DNA of 64,000 bases from a bacterium (GCA_029945625.1 JAQSCW010000018.1:1-64000), one strand, 5' to 3'. Counted from the first letter of the stretch, positions 46,279 through 56,695 are shown. The notes: a model not told the origin generated them from the letters alone. Numbers and translations are program-made.

Positions 46279-47739
46279 TTACTCCTGTTCCATGAGGGAA
46301 CCAAACAGGTCTTTAAAACTTACGCCTTCAACGAGCTTATTCTTACTCAACAAAGAGTGTTCTGCTAAACCATGCAATGCAAATTCCATCAGCACCCATT
46401 TTTCAACTCCTTTTGCCGAGGGGTGGTATTTATTCACTAATTCCTCAAGTCCCTCAACTATAATCAAAGCAGAGGCATAGACCTTGTCATTTTCCCGATC
46501 AAGAAGATCCAAAATATTATTTTGTGAAAACCAGGAGGTGATGGTGCTATACTCAGAAGTTTCCTTTTTTCGTTTCAATAGAGCGGGATCGGGGAACAGT
46601 TGAACAAATAAGTTTCGAATTGCTAAACTGATCAGATTCTGAGCTATTACGGCCGGCCCTTCCTGTTCGCCTTCATATACTAATTCGATCTTTCCGTTGA
46701 TGGCGGGTACTGCGCCGTATAGGTCTCCGATTCGGGCAAACGAATAAGGAATGTTGTTTTTTAAAAACCGCAATTCAGCAGCACTAATTAAGCTCTCATA
46801 AGCACTTATCGTTAACCGTGCACTCACTCCGCTTTTGGAATCAACAAATTCACTACTTCTGGCTTCCACGGCAATTTGTTCCACTAAGTTTTTCAACACC
46901 TCAGGGATAGTAATTTTTTTCTGCTCCTTATTTAATCTTGCCTGATCTTGAGTGATCTGCTTTGAATGCTCAATCGAGCTGGGATAATGCGTGAGGATCT
47001 GCGAACCGATCCTATCTTTGAGCGGTGTAACAATGCTTCCACGGTTGGTATAGTCCTCGGGATTAGCTGTAAAAACAAATTGTAAATCGAGCGGGATCCT
47101 TAAATTAAAGCCTCTGATTTGCACATCCCCTTCCTGTAAAATATTGAACAATGCCACCTGCAAGCGTGCCTGAAGATCGGGCAATTCGTTAATCACAAAA
47201 ATAAACCTATTGCTCCGGGGAATTAAGCCATAATGAATCACATTTTCATCGGCAAAAGATAGTTTTAAATTGGCCGCTTTTATTGGATCCAAATCACCTA
47301 TCAGATCGGCAACACTTACATCAGGCGTTGCTAACTTTTCGGCAAAGCGTTCGCTTCTGTGAATCCAGCTGATAGGTGTTTTATCACCTTCTTTTGCGAT
47401 GAGGTTCTTTGCAAAGTTGGAGGTGGCTTGCATTGGATCGTCATTCAAAGGACTGCCACTCACAACCGGAATGTATTCGTCCAGCAGATTTACCAGCTGC
47501 CTCGCCATTTTTGTTTTGGCCTGACCGCGTAGTCCCAAAAATAAAATATTATGCCGACTCAAAACTGCCCGCTGAATCTCTGGAATAACGGTATCATCGT
47601 AACCAAAGATTCCCTCAAATATAGGCTCACCGGCTTTCAGTTTTCGAATCAGGTTGGCTCTTAATTCATCTTTGATACTGATGTAGGAATAGTTTGAAGC
47701 TTTTAATTCCCCTAAGGTTTTAATAGTGGGTTGACTCAT
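46279..47739 (-). CDS. MoxR/ChlI-like AAA ATPase
   Basis: 486 residues, related to magnesium chelatase subunit I and MoxR ATPases that remodel target proteins with VWA partners. The Walker A loop reads FLGLRGQAKTKMAR (Ala in place of the usual second Gly) and the Walker B region reads FVINELPDL (Asn before Glu). Sensor and arm blocks FNILQEGDVQIRGF, TANPEDYTNRGSIVTPLKDRIG are well kept; from memory these variants are shared by relatives in this phylum. Its ATG is one base after the stop of the upstream VWA gene, so they are translationally coupled. A Mg-chelatase role is unlikely, as no porphyrin genes are nearby. Confidence 0.88.
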   Translation of the reverse strand: MSQPTIKTLGELKASNYSYISIKDELRANLIRKLKAGEPIFEGIFGYDDTVIPEIQRAVLSRHNILFLGLRGQAKTKMARQLVNLLDEYIPVVSGSPLNDDPMQATSNFAKNLIAKEGDKTPISWIHRSERFAEKLATPDVSVADLIGDLDPIKAANLKLSFADENVIHYGLIPRSNRFIFVINELPDLQARLQVALFNILQEGDVQIRGFNLRIPLDLQFVFTANPEDYTNRGSIVTPLKDRIGSQILTHYPSSIEHSKQITQDQARLNKEQKKITIPEVLKNLVEQIAVEARSSEFVDSKSGVSARLTISAYESLISAAELRFLKNNIPYSFARIGDLYGAVPAINGKIELVYEGEQEGPAVIAQNLISLAIRNLFVQLFPDPALLKRKKETSEYSTITSWFSQNNILDLLDRENDKVYASALIIVEGLEELVNKYHPSAKGVEKWVLMEFALHGLAEHSLLSKNKLVEGVSFKDLFGSLMEQE

Positions 47740-47740
47740 A

Positions 47741-48838
47741 TTAAATTCTCTTTTGTTTTTTGTTTGTATAATCTCTGAATACCATCTCTCCCAGACCTTT
47801 TAATCCGGTAAAATAAGCTTTGCCCTCATTTGCTTCCGTAAACTCATCAATAAAATCTTTCAAATAATTATCTCTCGCCAACATAAATGTGGTAATGTCT
47901 ATCCTGCTGCGTTTACAGGATGCGGCGAGTGTGAGACATTTGTTTACGATCCGTCGGTCGAGTCCAAAACTGTTTTTATAATATTCTCCATTTTCTTTTA
48001 TGCAAGAAGGTTTCCCGTCGGTAATCATGAAAATTTGTTTGTTGGTGGCCTTCTTCTTTCGTAATAATGACATTGCCAGTTCGAGCCCTGCAACTGTATT
48101 GGTGTGATAAGGACCAACTTGAAGGTAGGGCAGATCTTTGAGTTGGATGGACCAGGCATCGTCGCCAAAAACAATGATATCGAGACTATCTTTCTTATAA
48201 CTACGTTGTATCATTTCTGCCATGGCCATGGCCACCATCTTGGCGGGAGTGATGCGATCTTCCCCATAAAGAATCATGCTGTGGCTGATATCAATCATCA
48301 GCACTGTTGCAGTTTGGGTTTTAAATTCTTGTTCGCCCACCAGAAGGTCGTTCTCAGTGAGTGTAAAATTCTCGAGACCGTGATTGATCTGAGCTTGTTT
48401 AAGAGATTCGATCATGGCGATGCTTTGAGGCGAATCTCCAAACTCGTATGCTCTCAAATCTACACTTATCTCTTCTCCGTTTTTTCCGGTGAATTTTGTT
48501 TTATGATTTCCGGACGCACCTTTTTTAAGTTTGCCAAAAATGTGCTCGAGTGCATTGTCGCGAATGGCCTGTTCAGTTTTTGCTGTAATTGCAAGACCCC
48601 CTTTGCCGTCCTTTTTTTCTCTTAGATAACCTTTCTTCTTTAGGTCGTCAATAAAATCATTCAGGGTATACTGTTCGTTCGTAAGTTCGTATTCCTTGTC
48701 TAATTCCTTAAACCACTCTAAAGCTTCCTTTACATCTCCACTGGTGTGCGTTATCAGTTGCTTGAAGATCTTGAAAAGTTCTTCAAATTTTGTTGTCGTT
48801 CCGGCCGTAACATGTTCTCTAAACCTATATCCCTGCAC
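47741..48838 (-). CDS. VWA-domain protein, partner of the AAA ATPase
   Basis: 365 residues. The N-terminal half is helical and charged (FKQLITHTSGDVKEALEWF); the C-terminal half is a von Willebrand factor A domain with an intact metal site (MIDISHSMIL as DxSxS, FMITDGKPSC) and the middle strand DIIVFGDDAWSI. It has no signal peptide and should be cytoplasmic, binding the ATPase as in other MoxR-VWA pairs. The start is GTG (MQGYRFREH); relatives begin with a similar GYRF motif. First gene of a two-gene unit. Confidence 0.85.
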   Translation of the reverse strand: MQGYRFREHVTAGTTTKFEELFKIFKQLITHTSGDVKEALEWFKELDKEYELTNEQYTLNDFIDDLKKKGYLREKKDGKGGLAITAKTEQAIRDNALEHIFGKLKKGASGNHKTKFTGKNGEEISVDLRAYEFGDSPQSIAMIESLKQAQINHGLENFTLTENDLLVGEQEFKTQTATVLMIDISHSMILYGEDRITPAKMVAMAMAEMIQRSYKKDSLDIIVFGDDAWSIQLKDLPYLQVGPYHTNTVAGLELAMSLLRKKKATNKQIFMITDGKPSCIKENGEYYKNSFGLDRRIVNKCLTLAASCKRSRIDITTFMLARDNYLKDFIDEFTEANEGKAYFTGLKGLGEMVFRDYTNKKQKRI

Positions 48839-48927
48839 GTATATATAACACTTATTGAATCTTAAAGTTGAGAAAAAAATACTGAAACTAATGTTAATTA
48901 TTAAGAAGATAAATGGAAAATGTCCTC

Positions 48928-49377
48928 TTATTTTTCACGAAGATCTGTAAATTCTCCGCTTATTGCTGTGATTGTGCCGCCGGTTAAGGCAGCATTAAAG
49001 TTGCCGGTAATCAAACCTGCCGAATTTGACGTAATGTTTACCACACCTGACTTGCCGCTATAAGTGGTACCTGAATATACATATTCAAGCGTAATTCCTT
49101 TGGAAGGAGAAATGGTATGTGTTCCCACACTTAGGCTTTCAAGAATAATGTCTACCGATGTGAGGTTCCCTGTTTTGCTAGCTACTATGTTGTTGTAAGC
49201 GGTGATATAATAGAAATTATCTGCAACAACCGTGGCTCCACTTGAAGGAGTCCACGTAAATCGGCTAGTTGGGCTCACAACAGGGTCATTGGGCTGCGAT
49301 GCATCTTTCTGGCAGCCAAAGGTAAAAAGCAGAACGGGGAAGAATAAAACGCTTATTTGTTTAAGAAGTGTTTTCAA
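48928..49377 (-). CDS. Small lipoprotein of unknown function, TTG start
   Basis: 149 residues. Signal peptide with lipobox FTFGC (Cys22), then a beta-rich domain with an Ig-like strand pattern (SRFTWTPSSGATVVADNF, VDIILESLSVGTHTI, TGGTITAISGEF). The only start codon in frame before the signal peptide is TTG; there is no Met elsewhere in the protein. A TAACTTTG element lies 19 bp upstream on the minus strand (49404-49397), which supports the TTG start. Function unknown. Confidence 0.7.
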   Translation of the reverse strand: MKTLLKQISVLFFPVLLFTFGCQKDASQPNDPVVSPTSRFTWTPSSGATVVADNFYYITAYNNIVASKTGNLTSVDIILESLSVGTHTISPSKGITLEYVYSGTTYSGKSGVVNITSNSAGLITGNFNAALTGGTITAISGEFTDLREK

Positions 49378-49659
49378 AGACTCAAAAATTTTAATTCAAA
49401 GTTAAAATATATAAATGCTCTCCGTTGATTTAGTTGTTAATTTTATTTAAAAGCAAAGTTCCATAACGGTATCGTATCTCCGGGTTATAAATGTTGTGGA
49501 GGATCGGAAATCGGATTTATTTGCTGATTTTCGAATTGTTCGAGCCCTGCAATTTTCCCTCACCGATCCACTAAAAGGTGCAATTTAATCGCCTCTTCTC
49601 AACTTTATTTTTTTCACTATCTTAGTGAAGCTATTATTACTTCTAATTATCTCAAGATC

Positions 49660-50178
49660 ATGATGAACTTTTTTAATTCTTTGAAACTATCTCGTTTGGC
49701 CTTGGTTATTTTGATTGCTGGTATGATGGCATGTCAGAAAAAGGAAATACAGGGACCACAGGGAGACCCGGGTACACCCGGTGTCGGAGGAAACTCCAAC
49801 ATCGTATCTACTCCGGTTTTTGTGGTAGGTTCTTCACAATGGAAACCAAATGCCGACACAACACTTTGGCAATATAAATTTGATGCGGCGCAGATTACTT
49901 CTGATATCGCCGATAAGGGCGTGGTTAAGCTTTTTATTCAGGTGGGATCCTCGTGGTGGGAATTGCCGTATTTGGCGGGAGAATTTTTGATGCAGTTTGG
50001 TTTTAGTGTTGGCTCGGTAAATTTATCTTATCTTGATCCTCATGGTGAAAAGCTTCTGAGGCCGGCTACCGCCAACTTTCGGTTGATCACCATTTCGGAG
50101 GTGGCCCGAGCAGCTCACCCCGAACTAGTGGAGAGCAATTTCGAAGAAATTATGAAAACAGGTAACTCTTCTAAATAA
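49660..50178 (+). CDS. Lipoprotein with collagen-like linker, copy 1
   Basis: 172 residues. Signal peptide and lipobox AGMMAC (Cys at about 25), then immediately a short Gly-X-Y run (GPQGDPGTPGVGG) and a folded domain of about 110 residues rich in aromatic strands (LWQYKFDAAQITSDI, VVKLFIQVGSSWWELPYL, ANFRLITISE). The next gene has the same plan and a related domain. The linker may serve as a stiff or flexible tether from the outer membrane. Function unknown. Confidence 0.75.
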   Translation: MMNFFNSLKLSRLALVILIAGMMACQKKEIQGPQGDPGTPGVGGNSNIVSTPVFVVGSSQWKPNADTTLWQYKFDAAQITSDIADKGVVKLFIQVGSSWWELPYLAGEFLMQFGFSVGSVNLSYLDPHGEKLLRPATANFRLITISEVARAAHPELVESNFEEIMKTGNSSK

Positions 50179-50189
50179 GTTAATTAACC

Positions 50190-50624
50190 ATGAAGAATAT
50201 AACGATAAAGTGGTTTACGGTGAGTTCCATGTTGATGATCTTTGCCTTTTCATTTTGCACGAAAGACGTGGCAGGACCCAAAGGCAATCCCGGCACGCCG
50301 GGAAAAAAGGGAAATCTCTTGGAGGTCCACACAAAGATCTTTCTACACCCCTCTTCTGCCTGGTATAAATTGGAGTTTGATTGGGAGTCGGTTATCTACG
50401 TTCCCGAGATCACCAAAACTGTTTTGGAAAGCGGGGAAGTTAAAGTGTACATGCAAGTGGGGAAAGAGTGGTATGACCTCCCTTATGGAGAGGGACTTTT
50501 TTATACCCGTTGTTGGTTTGAGCAGGGAATTGTGTACCTAAACTATTATAATACTCATACTGCCATTCCTGAGAGACCTGTGTCCCGAAATTTCCGCATT
50601 GTGGTACTTTCACCGGTGCAATAA
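50190..50624 (+). CDS. Lipoprotein with collagen-like linker, copy 2
   Basis: 144 residues, 11 bp after copy 1 and probably co-transcribed. A hydrophobic signal ends at FSFC (Cys at about 23), followed by the Gly-X-Y run GPKGNPGTPGKKG and a domain with the same landmarks as copy 1 (WYKLEFDWESVIYVPEI, EVKVYMQVGKEWYDLPYG, RNFRIVVLSPVQ). The two are clearly paralogues that have diverged. It ends 32 bp before the convergent radical SAM gene. Confidence 0.75.
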   Translation: MKNITIKWFTVSSMLMIFAFSFCTKDVAGPKGNPGTPGKKGNLLEVHTKIFLHPSSAWYKLEFDWESVIYVPEITKTVLESGEVKVYMQVGKEWYDLPYGEGLFYTRCWFEQGIVYLNYYNTHTAIPERPVSRNFRIVVLSPVQ

Positions 50625-50656
50625 TATAGAAAGGGGAGTTGAGGTTAAGAAGAAAA

Positions 50657-52321
50657 TCATATTTCTACAGGATGAAAGTGCACATCGAGGACCTCTGCCC
50701 GCGAAATTCCATTGTATTGAATAAAGAAGTGATTTGGGCCTTTTTCGATTCTTTGCTCTCTTACAAATAAGGCATAATTAAAATTAAGTGCCAGAATCAC
50801 AAAACGAAATTTATGATGGTTTAAGCGGTACTTTTCAATGAGCGAGTTCCTCTCCGATTTTGATACCTCCTGAATAAAACGAACCTGAGGTTTTACCTTG
50901 AAGTGAAGGTAATAGTCGATCGCGATCAATTCTTTAAGTACAACATCCTCAATATGATTTTCCTCAGCATATTGAAGCAAAATATCGAACACATCCGTAA
51001 GCGTGTACTTATGGTAGTCTCTTAGTTCTCCAAACAAAGTACCCAAACCAAGCAAGAAATCAAAAATGCTGTACTTGGCGGAAACATACCTTAATGTATT
51101 TACAGCTTTCTTTCCGTTCCAATAAATCTCTAGCGCATTTTCCAGTTTTACGATCTTCACCAACTCTTCTTTTGAGAGGTACTTGCTTTCGATGATTTGG
51201 TAAGGAGGATTTGGGTCATACACATAGCCATGTTGTTCTTTTTGCCGCATGGTGGTTCCTTTTAGGAACTTCAAGAACCCTAATTGCATTTCGGGAGCAT
51301 ACAATTTAAAAACCTCTTCAATGCTGTATTTGATGTCTTTCCAATAGTCGTAAGGAAGACCAACAATGAGATCCAAATGCATCTCAATTTTGTAATCGAG
51401 TTCCTTAATAATCTGTCGGGTTTTTTCAAAACTCTGTTTTCGACTGACTTCTAAATTGGCTTTTTGATTGACAGTTTGTATGCCAATTTCGAATCTGAAT
51501 AATCCCTTTGGCACCTGCTGGTGGATGAATTCAATAATGTCGGGATGAAGGATGTCGGCAGTAATCTCAAATTGAAATACATTTTGGGGACGATGGTGTT
51601 CCAGAATGAATTGAAAAATACCAATCGTAAAATCCCGTTTGATGTTGAACGTTCTGTCTAAAAATTTGATGACGCGACCGTGCTCCATCATGTAAAGCAA
51701 GGTTGCTCTAATGGTAGAATCGGGCAAATAACGCACTTTGTTATCGAGACTTGCCAAACAAAATTCGCATTTGTACGGACAACCCCTGGAGGTTTCTATA
51801 TACAGAACCTTATTCGCCAATTGCTCCGGTACATCAAAACGGTAGGGCATGCTGTGTTCAAAGTTCTTTACGTTAAACTGAGGCGCCATTGGATTTACGA
51901 GAATCTTTCCATTTAGTTTTCTCACCAAATTGGGAACATGATCCGTGTTGGGATAAGAGGCAAGGAATTGGGAAAAGGGAATTTCACCTTCTCCCAAAAT
52001 GATAAAATCTACAGCTTCCTGCGCAATTACATCCTCATATTCATAACTCACCTCGGGACCCCCTAAGAGGATCTGTGTAGCTGAATTTAGGGCTTTTATT
52101 CTCTTTGCGACATCAAGTGTTTGATGAATGTTCCAGATATAGCAGCTAAATGCGACCACATCAAATTGGGAACAGAATTGAGCTACCTCATCTTTCGATT
52201 CTTTGATCGTAAATTCGCGCCACTCCAGTCCTTCCTTCTCATAATTGAGTTCATACAAAATGCGGATCGCCAAATTGGTATGAATGTATTTTGCATTAAG
52301 AGTGGTGAGTAAACTACGCAT
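50657..52321 (-). CDS. B12-binding-domain radical SAM protein
   Basis: 554 residues. The N-terminal third is a cobalamin-binding-like domain (NAKYIHTNLAIRIL, ILLGGPEVSYEYEDV). The radical SAM core begins at ETSRGCPYKCEFCLAS, where CxxxCxxC binds the 4Fe-4S cluster, and continues with the FEIGIQTVNQKA and HLDLIVGLPYDYW blocks of the elp3-like type. The C-terminal 150 residues look like a DUF4080 domain. The reaction is unknown; members of this group modify lipids, RNA or small molecules. Confidence 0.9.
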   Translation of the reverse strand: MRSLLTTLNAKYIHTNLAIRILYELNYEKEGLEWREFTIKESKDEVAQFCSQFDVVAFSCYIWNIHQTLDVAKRIKALNSATQILLGGPEVSYEYEDVIAQEAVDFIILGEGEIPFSQFLASYPNTDHVPNLVRKLNGKILVNPMAPQFNVKNFEHSMPYRFDVPEQLANKVLYIETSRGCPYKCEFCLASLDNKVRYLPDSTIRATLLYMMEHGRVIKFLDRTFNIKRDFTIGIFQFILEHHRPQNVFQFEITADILHPDIIEFIHQQVPKGLFRFEIGIQTVNQKANLEVSRKQSFEKTRQIIKELDYKIEMHLDLIVGLPYDYWKDIKYSIEEVFKLYAPEMQLGFLKFLKGTTMRQKEQHGYVYDPNPPYQIIESKYLSKEELVKIVKLENALEIYWNGKKAVNTLRYVSAKYSIFDFLLGLGTLFGELRDYHKYTLTDVFDILLQYAEENHIEDVVLKELIAIDYYLHFKVKPQVRFIQEVSKSERNSLIEKYRLNHHKFRFVILALNFNYALFVREQRIEKGPNHFFIQYNGISRAEVLDVHFHPVEI

Positions 52322-52394
52322 TTGACGTAAAGATAGGGATTTACGACATAAGCGCTTACTTGAACATTAATACTAAAAGGGCGGGGTCGCAAAT

Positions 52395-52619
52395 TTAGTT
52401 CTTGCTGCGCCAGTCCTTCACCCCTTTACGAATCATCCACCTCCCAATCACTGTTAACAGCAAGGGAAAGAGTATGCTGCCAAATGCGTATCCCATTCCT
52501 TCAGCGGTAGAAGGCATTAGCGAAAACACATCAAACGCTTTTACAAGGGCAAAAATAGAGATAATTACAATCGCTACACCAATTGCGATCAGAAGAAAAG
52601 CACTAATTTTTTTAGGCAT
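52395..52619 (-). CDS. Small two-helix membrane protein
   Basis: 74 residues with two predicted membrane helices (AFLLIAIGVAIVIISIFALV and FGSILFPLLLTVIGRWMI) separated by a short loop, and basic ends (MPKKIS, KGVKDWRSKN). Composition and codon use look like a real gene; the opposite-strand ORF at 52402 is its shadow. Function unknown. Confidence 0.65.
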   Translation of the reverse strand: MPKKISAFLLIAIGVAIVIISIFALVKAFDVFSLMPSTAEGMGYAFGSILFPLLLTVIGRWMIRKGVKDWRSKN

Positions 52620-52711
52620 ATGAATTTGTTGGATTTTTTAGTGATAGAATTCCCCTGAATAAAAGATCTCGGGCATGAAGGATAAAGAAAAGATAAAGGC
52701 AAGGGTGTTGG

Positions 52712-52966
52712 TTAGGCGGCACCAAATAGCAAGTTAAGATCTGATGTTGTTTTTTCTTCATCCAGCTCTTCAAAACCGTTTTGAAACAAAAAGTGGTTCA
52801 ATGATATTTTATTCGTGGTTTTTATATAAAAGAATATTTTATCATCGTATAAATGAACCGAGGCCAGACTTTTCCCATCTCTCAATACCGATCTCACGGC
52901 ATCCTGCAAATGTCCAATTGTTTCGGATGTTACTTTATGTTTCTCGCTTTTGTACCACCAATCCAT
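52712..52966 (-). CDS. Small soluble protein of unknown function
   Basis: 84 residues from MDWWYKSEKHKV. The track ORF is longer (to 53092), but its first 42 codons run through the terminator hairpin of nrdA, so the ATG at 52966 is used. The sequence alternates strands and helices (ASVHLYDDKIFFYIKT, LNHFLFQNGFEEL). No domain recognised. Confidence 0.6.
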   Translation of the reverse strand: MDWWYKSEKHKVTSETIGHLQDAVRSVLRDGKSLASVHLYDDKIFFYIKTTNKISLNHFLFQNGFEELDEEKTTSDLNLLFGAA

Positions 52967-53017
52967 CACAACCAAGGTACAAATTGTTTTGGGGCTTTTG
53001 GGCCATGATATGTTAAA

Positions 53018-53049
53018 TAAAAAGCCCCTCAAGTTCTTGAGAGGCTTTT
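53018..53049 (-). terminator. Terminator after nrdA
   Basis: On the minus strand AAAGCCTCTCAAG pairs with CTTGAGGGGCTTT through 12 of 13 positions and is followed by T-rich sequence. It lies about 20 bp past the nrdA stop. Confidence 0.85.
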
Positions 53050-53070
53050 GGTGATGAATGAATTTGATTC

Positions 53071-55488
53071 TTACGATCCGCAGGCTTCGCAATCCTCAGG
53101 ATTGTCGAGGCTGCAGCTCAACTGTGCCTGTTGTTCTTCAAAAGTGAGGATATGCGCCTGACCCCTGTCAACCAGCAACTGATCTTCGTTTCCTAAAACA
53201 AATGCCGGTTGTTGCAAAGCACCTTGATCAACGGTAAACTTGATGGCGTCGGCTGCTGCTTTGGTGCGCAAATAATACATGCCTGTTTTTAGTCCCTTTT
53301 TCCAGGAGTAAAAGTGAGCACTACTCATTTTCGCAAAGTTGGCATCTTGTATAAACAGATTGAGTGACTGACTCTGATCTATAAAAGCCCCACGATCTGC
53401 TGCCATATCAATGATGGTGCGCTGTTTGATTTCCCAAACGGTTTTGTATAATTCTTTGATATTAGCCGGAATTTCAGGAATGCCCTGTACTGAACCATTT
53501 GCCGCAATGATTTTATTTTTCAAACCTTCGTTCCAGATGCCCAGTTTTACCAAGTCCCGTAACAAATGTTTGTTCACCACCACAAATTCACCGCTTAGTA
53601 CACGGCGTGTGTAGATGTTGGATGTGTATGGTTCAAAACACTCGTTGTTGCCCAAAATCTGAGAGGTACTGGCGGTAGGCATTGGCGCTAACAATAAGCT
53701 GTTGCGAATACCATACTTCATAACTTCTTCACGTAAAACATCCCATTCCCAACGAGGACTTGCTTTTACACCCCACATATCGTGTTGGAAAATTCCTTTT
53801 GAGGCAGGAGAGCCGGCGTAAGATTCGTAAGCACCGTCAACTTTAGCGAGGTCTTTACTCGCCGTTAAGGCAGCGAAATAAATGGTTTCAAAAACCTCAG
53901 AGTTTAGTCGTTTTGCTTCGTTACTTTCAAATGGGAAACGCATCAGAATAAACGCGTCGGCCAAACCCTGCACGCCTAGTCCAATGGGACGGTGGCGCAT
54001 GTTGCTATTGCGGGCTTCCGGAATGGGGTAATAATTGCGATCAATGATCTTGTTCAGGTTAAGTGTAGCGGCGTAGGTTACTTCAAACAATTTATCATGG
54101 TCGAAGGTTCCATTTTTTTCGTCTACAAAACGGGGCAACGCAATAGATGCCAAATTGCATACCGCTACTTCGTCTTTGCTGGTGAATTCAATGATCTCGG
54201 TACACAGATTAGAAGATTTGATGGTGCCCAGATTTTGTTGATTGGATTTAGAGTTGGCAGCATCCTTAAATAACATATACGGATTTCCGGTTTCGATCTG
54301 AGCTTCAATAATAGCAGCCCACAATTCACGCGCTTTAATTTTTTTACGGAAACGACCCTCACTTTCGTATTGCGTGTATAATTTCTCAAACGCTTCACTA
54401 TGGCAATCACTTAATCCCGGGCATTCGTTCGGGCACATAAGGCTCCATTCACCTTCGGCTTCAACACGTTTCATGAACAGATCAGGGATCCATAACGCAG
54501 TGAACAGGTCACGTGCACGCATCTCCTCCTTACCATGGTTTTTACGAATATCTAAAAACTCAAAGATATCGGCATGCCATGGTTCCAAGTATACAGCTAT
54601 GGAACCTTTGCGTTTTCCACCACCCTGATCCACATAGCGTGCCGTTTCATTGTAAACTTTCAGCATCGGAATAATTCCATTGCTGGTACCATTGGTACCC
54701 TTAATATAAGAACCTGTGGCCCGTACATTATGAATGTTGATTCCAATGCCTCCGGCACTCTGAGAGATTTTGGCGCACTGTTTTAGGGTGTCGTAGATGC
54801 CATCTATGCTATCGTCTTTTACTTGCAGCAAAAAACAAGAACTCATTTGAGGTTTCGGGGTACCTGCGTTAAAAAGAGTGGGTGTGGCGTGCGTGAACCA
54901 GCGCTCACTCATTAAATGATACGTGCGGATGGCAGCATCAATGTCATTTTTATGAATTCCTACAGCAACGCGCATGATCATGTGTTGTGGGCGTTCAGCA
55001 ACACGGCTGTTCATTCTAAGCAGGTAGGACCTTTCCAGGGTTTTAAAGCCAAAATAATCGTAACCAAAATCGCGATCATAAATAATGCAGGAGTCAAGTG
55101 TGTGTGCATTTTCCATGACGATCTGGTATACGTCGTCGGCAATCAACGACGCATTGAGCCCGTTCTTAGGATCAATATAATCGTGAAGGGCTTCGATGGT
55201 TTTTGAAAAAGATTTGATGGTGTTCTTGTGCAAATTACTCACCGCGATGCGGGATGCCAACTGCGCATAGTCCGGATGACGGGAGGTTAGACCCGCGGCC
55301 GTTTCTGCCGCCAAATTATCTAACTCGCTGGTGGTAACACCATCGTACACCCCATCAATTACTTTCTTGGCTACAAGAATAGGATCCACGTGGGAGGGCT
55401 CTAAGCCATAGCTGAGTTTTTGAATACGAGCGGTAATCTTATCGAATTTTACCGACTCTCTGGTGCCATCTCTTTTTAATACGAACAT
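53071..55488 (-). CDS. nrdA: Ribonucleoside-diphosphate reductase, alpha subunit (class Ia)
   Basis: Catalytic subunit making deoxynucleotides. 805 residues. An N-terminal ATP-cone ([21 protein letters not shown]) senses ATP/dATP. Catalytic features: SSCFLLQV and [11 protein letters not shown] (active-site Cys residues), [32 protein letters not shown] and [14 protein letters not shown]. The C-terminal tail [14 protein letters not shown] carries the redox CxxC. It lies 235 bp downstream of nrdB on the same strand; this reversed order (B before A) and gap allow separate leaders. Confidence 0.96.
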   Translation of the reverse strand: MFVLKRDGTRESVKFDKITARIQKLSYGLEPSHVDPILVAKKVIDGVYDGVTTSELDNLAAETAAGLTSRHPDYAQLASRIAVSNLHKNTIKSFSKTIEALHDYIDPKNGLNASLIADDVYQIVMENAHTLDSCIIYDRDFGYDYFGFKTLERSYLLRMNSRVAERPQHMIMRVAVGIHKNDIDAAIRTYHLMSERWFTHATPTLFNAGTPKPQMSSCFLLQVKDDSIDGIYDTLKQCAKISQSAGGIGINIHNVRATGSYIKGTNGTSNGIIPMLKVYNETARYVDQGGGKRKGSIAVYLEPWHADIFEFLDIRKNHGKEEMRARDLFTALWIPDLFMKRVEAEGEWSLMCPNECPGLSDCHSEAFEKLYTQYESEGRFRKKIKARELWAAIIEAQIETGNPYMLFKDAANSKSNQQNLGTIKSSNLCTEIIEFTSKDEVAVCNLASIALPRFVDEKNGTFDHDKLFEVTYAATLNLNKIIDRNYYPIPEARNSNMRHRPIGLGVQGLADAFILMRFPFESNEAKRLNSEVFETIYFAALTASKDLAKVDGAYESYAGSPASKGIFQHDMWGVKASPRWEWDVLREEVMKYGIRNSLLLAPMPTASTSQILGNNECFEPYTSNIYTRRVLSGEFVVVNKHLLRDLVKLGIWNEGLKNKIIAANGSVQGIPEIPANIKELYKTVWEIKQRTIIDMAADRGAFIDQSQSLNLFIQDANFAKMSSAHFYSWKKGLKTGMYYLRTKAAADAIKFTVDQGALQQPAFVLGNEDQLLVDRGQAHILTFEEQQAQLSCSLDNPEDCEACGS

Positions 55489-55723
55489 ACGCCTAGGGTT
55501 TTTAGTGTTTTTGAGACCCGATAACTACCGGGTTTTGTTTTTACAAGGTACTTTCAATTTTTCCGTTTTTAATTCAGGTTTCCTGAATGTATCAACAATC
55601 TTATTTTAATTAAATTTTACCTCTTTTTACGGTTTTGGGGCTGGGATTCCCTTGCCAGACGAGGTCGAGCTCCTATAAAGTTACATAATTGATCGGGGAC
55701 TTTTAGCCTACGAATGTTAAAAT

Positions 55724-56695
55724 CTAGAAATCTTCGTCGAGGTTAAAAATGTTGTTTTCTTCTTTATTATTCATCACACCGGCCTTTTGGTACTCGGCCA
55801 CACGCTTCTCAAAGAAGTTGGTTTTACCCTGCAACGAGATCATCTCCATAAAATCAAATGGATTTGAGGCGTTGTAGTACTTATCGCAGCTGAGTGCCAC
55901 CAGCAAACGATCGGCGCAAAATTCAATGTACTGGCACATCAGGTCAGAGTTCATCCCTATAAGTTTTACGGGAATTGCATCTACCACAAATTTCTTTTCA
56001 ATGATCACCGCATCCGTGATAATCTTGGTAACTTGCTCTTTGGGCAGTTTGTTCTTCACGTGGTCGGAATAGAGTAAACACGCGAAATCGCAATGCAAGC
56101 CTTCATCTCGGCTAATGAGTTCGTTGCTAAAGGTCAAACCCGGCATAAGCCCCCGTTTCTTGAGCCAAAAGATAGAACAAAAAGAGCCTGAAAAAAAGAT
56201 CCCTTCCACCGCCGCAAATGCGATCAAACGCTCGGCAAATGAGCCATTATTAATCCAACGAAGTGCCCAATCTGCCTTTTCGCCCACACAAGGAACGGTA
56301 TCCACAGCATGCAACAAATGATCCTTCTCGGCGGGGTCCTTAATATAAGTATCTATTAATAATGAATAAGTTTCGGAATGAATGTTCTCCATCATGATCT
56401 GGAACCCATAAAAGCAGCGGGCCTCAGGGTACTGAACCTCATTGAGAAAATTAATGGCCAAATTTTCATTCACAATGCCATCGCTGGCAGCAAAAAAGGC
56501 CAAAACATGTTTAATGAAGTGTTTTTCGTTGTCGTTAAGCTTGTTGTTCCAATCAGAAATGTCAGATGCCAGATCAATTTCCTCAGCCGTCCAAAAACTC
56601 GCCTCCGCTTTTTTATAAAATTCCCAAATATCCTTATACTTAATAGGGAAAAGTACAAATCTGTCTTTATTTTCGACGAGTATTGGTTCTGTCAT
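55724..56695 (-). CDS. nrdB: Ribonucleoside-diphosphate reductase, beta subunit (class Ia)
   Basis: Di-iron tyrosyl-radical subunit, 323 residues. Iron ligands and the radical site are visible: [32 protein letters not shown] (Glu, His and the radical Tyr), [15 protein letters not shown] and [14 protein letters not shown]. The C-terminal peptide NIFNLDEDF should dock on NrdA. The Tyr is kept, so this is class Ia/b rather than the Mn/Fe class Ic. A dyad lies 130-150 bp upstream. Confidence 0.96.
   Translation of the reverse strand: MTEPILVENKDRFVLFPIKYKDIWEFYKKAEASFWTAEEIDLASDISDWNNKLNDNEKHFIKHVLAFFAASDGIVNENLAINFLNEVQYPEARCFYGFQIMMENIHSETYSLLIDTYIKDPAEKDHLLHAVDTVPCVGEKADWALRWINNGSFAERLIAFAAVEGIFFSGSFCSIFWLKKRGLMPGLTFSNELISRDEGLHCDFACLLYSDHVKNKLPKEQVTKIITDAVIIEKKFVVDAIPVKLIGMNSDLMCQYIEFCADRLLVALSCDKYYNASNPFDFMEMISLQGKTNFFEKRVAEYQKAGVMNNKEENNIFNLDEDF

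Noticed and set aside
48104-48625. 173-residue + strand ORF
   Set aside because: Lies opposite the VWA gene, whose metal-site motifs show the coding strand.
52967-53092. N-terminal extension of the 84-residue protein
   Set aside because: It would translate through the nrdA terminator hairpin.
55514-55540. Hairpin ACCCG...CGGGT with T-run between nrdA and nrdB
   Set aside because: Only five clear base pairs, and the T-run is on the + strand where no gene ends; too weak to call.
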